In this document: positions 13,612 to 13,747 of the stretch, piece after piece
Numbering within the stretch: position 1 is the stretch's first letter
How the letters are laid out: each line of letters starts with the position of its first letter
Assembly (NCBI GenBank): GCA_946644025.1
Contig: CAMPCG010000038.1
Coordinates: forward strand, 1 to 13,747
Source of the DNA: an uncultured Prevotellaceae bacterium
GTDB taxonomy: Bacteria > Bacteroidota > Bacteroidia > Bacteroidales > Bacteroidaceae
Direction: 5' to 3'
Length of the DNA stretch: 13,747 bases
Translations under genes and position numbers: made by a program
Notes under the pieces: generated by a model
What the model was told of the DNA's origin: nothing
The model's database searches: none
The model's input: only the letters and a program-made list of their open reading frames with translations

Positions 13612-13626
13612 TGAGAGCGAGCCGTT
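13612..13626. promoter_or_regulatory. 15-nt motif shared with the region upstream of porQ
   Basis: TGAGAGCGAGCCGTT matches 4838-4852 at 14 of 15 positions and likewise lies between a leftward gene and a 21-bp dyad array. The rest of 13539-13676 shows no gene. Confidence 0.5.
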
Positions 13627-13676
13627 GAAAGGTTGTCTTTGCCCGTACATTAAATAGGGAAAGGGTCGTTGCAATC

Positions 13677-13747
13677 TATAAACGCTGACGTGGTTTGTAT
13701 AAACGCTGACGTGGTTTGTACAAACGCTGACGTGGTTTGTACAAACG
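13677..13747. repeat. 21-bp direct-repeat array upstream of the M6 gene, running off the window
   Basis: Three full units begin at 13677, 13698 and 13719, exactly 21 bp apart. A fourth is cut by the window end. The core AAACGCTGACGTGGTTT shares AAA, GACGTG and TTT at the same spacing with the array at 4877-4960, and has the outer dyad AAAC...GTTT. The units are nearly identical, with no unique spacers. The array lies about 200 bp upstream of the M6 start. Confidence 0.85.

Noticed and set aside
13677..13747. CRISPR array
   Set aside because: Units follow each other at 21 bp with no unique spacers, and no cas gene is present. The same holds for 4877-4960.
10838..13747. Common GCTGACG heptamer in the M6 repeats, the 21-bp array and the stem element at 5044-5149
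   Set aside because: Seven bases only, and flanking sequences differ; chance or composition is enough.

Overview
The window reads as chromosomal DNA of a Bacteroidales bacterium, most likely a Prevotella/Segatella-type organism of the Prevotellaceae. The evidence is a type IX secretion system (T9SS) gene (porQ), a secreted protease with a T9SS-type C-terminal sorting domain, Bacteroidota-style promoters (TTTG / TAnnTTTG), a DUF3791-DUF3990 cassette, and secreted proteins ending in dockerin-like EF-hand pairs. Genus is inferred from this combination, not from a marker gene.

Layout. At the left edge, on +, are a 5'-truncated ispH (isoprenoid synthesis) and, 14 bp later, an S8 serine protease carrying a T9SS sorting domain. 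Convergent to them, on -, are cmk (CMP kinase) and upstream porQ (T9SS outer-membrane component). Between about 4.7 and 10.0 kb lies an AT-richer, accessory-looking stretch. It holds a repeat-rich 436-bp intergenic region, a 1116-aa secreted DUF285/BspA-like protein of five modules plus a dockerin pair (-), a cluster of hairpin repeats, and a tightly overlapping three-gene operon (-): DUF3791, a DUF3990 ADP-ribosyltransferase-fold protein, and a small protein. That operon looks like a toxin-antitoxin type module. Then come rnhB (RNase HII, +) and, convergent, a large secreted M6 metalloprotease with Big2-like and dockerin-like domains (-).

How the genes work together. PorQ and the S8 protease link to T9SS export. 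The M6 protease and the BspA-like protein are also exported (clear signal peptides), but both end in the same dockerin-like module and not in a T9SS sorting domain. ispH, cmk and rnhB are housekeeping genes.

The most unusual aspect is the density and variety of short repeats, several embedded in reading frames: heptamer arrays inside ispH and the S8 gene; 24-bp REP-like units inserted in frame at two places in the M6 gene; two related G-rich giant hairpins (one supplies the last residues and stop codon of rnhB and reaches the M6 stop codon); two related 21-bp dyad arrays, preceded by the same 15-nt motif, upstream of porQ and the M6 gene; a 41-bp duplicated stem downstream of the BspA-like gene; and a 27-bp exact copy of part of porQ fused to a hairpin repeat at 8.8 kb. 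No RNA gene, insertion sequence or CRISPR array was seen.
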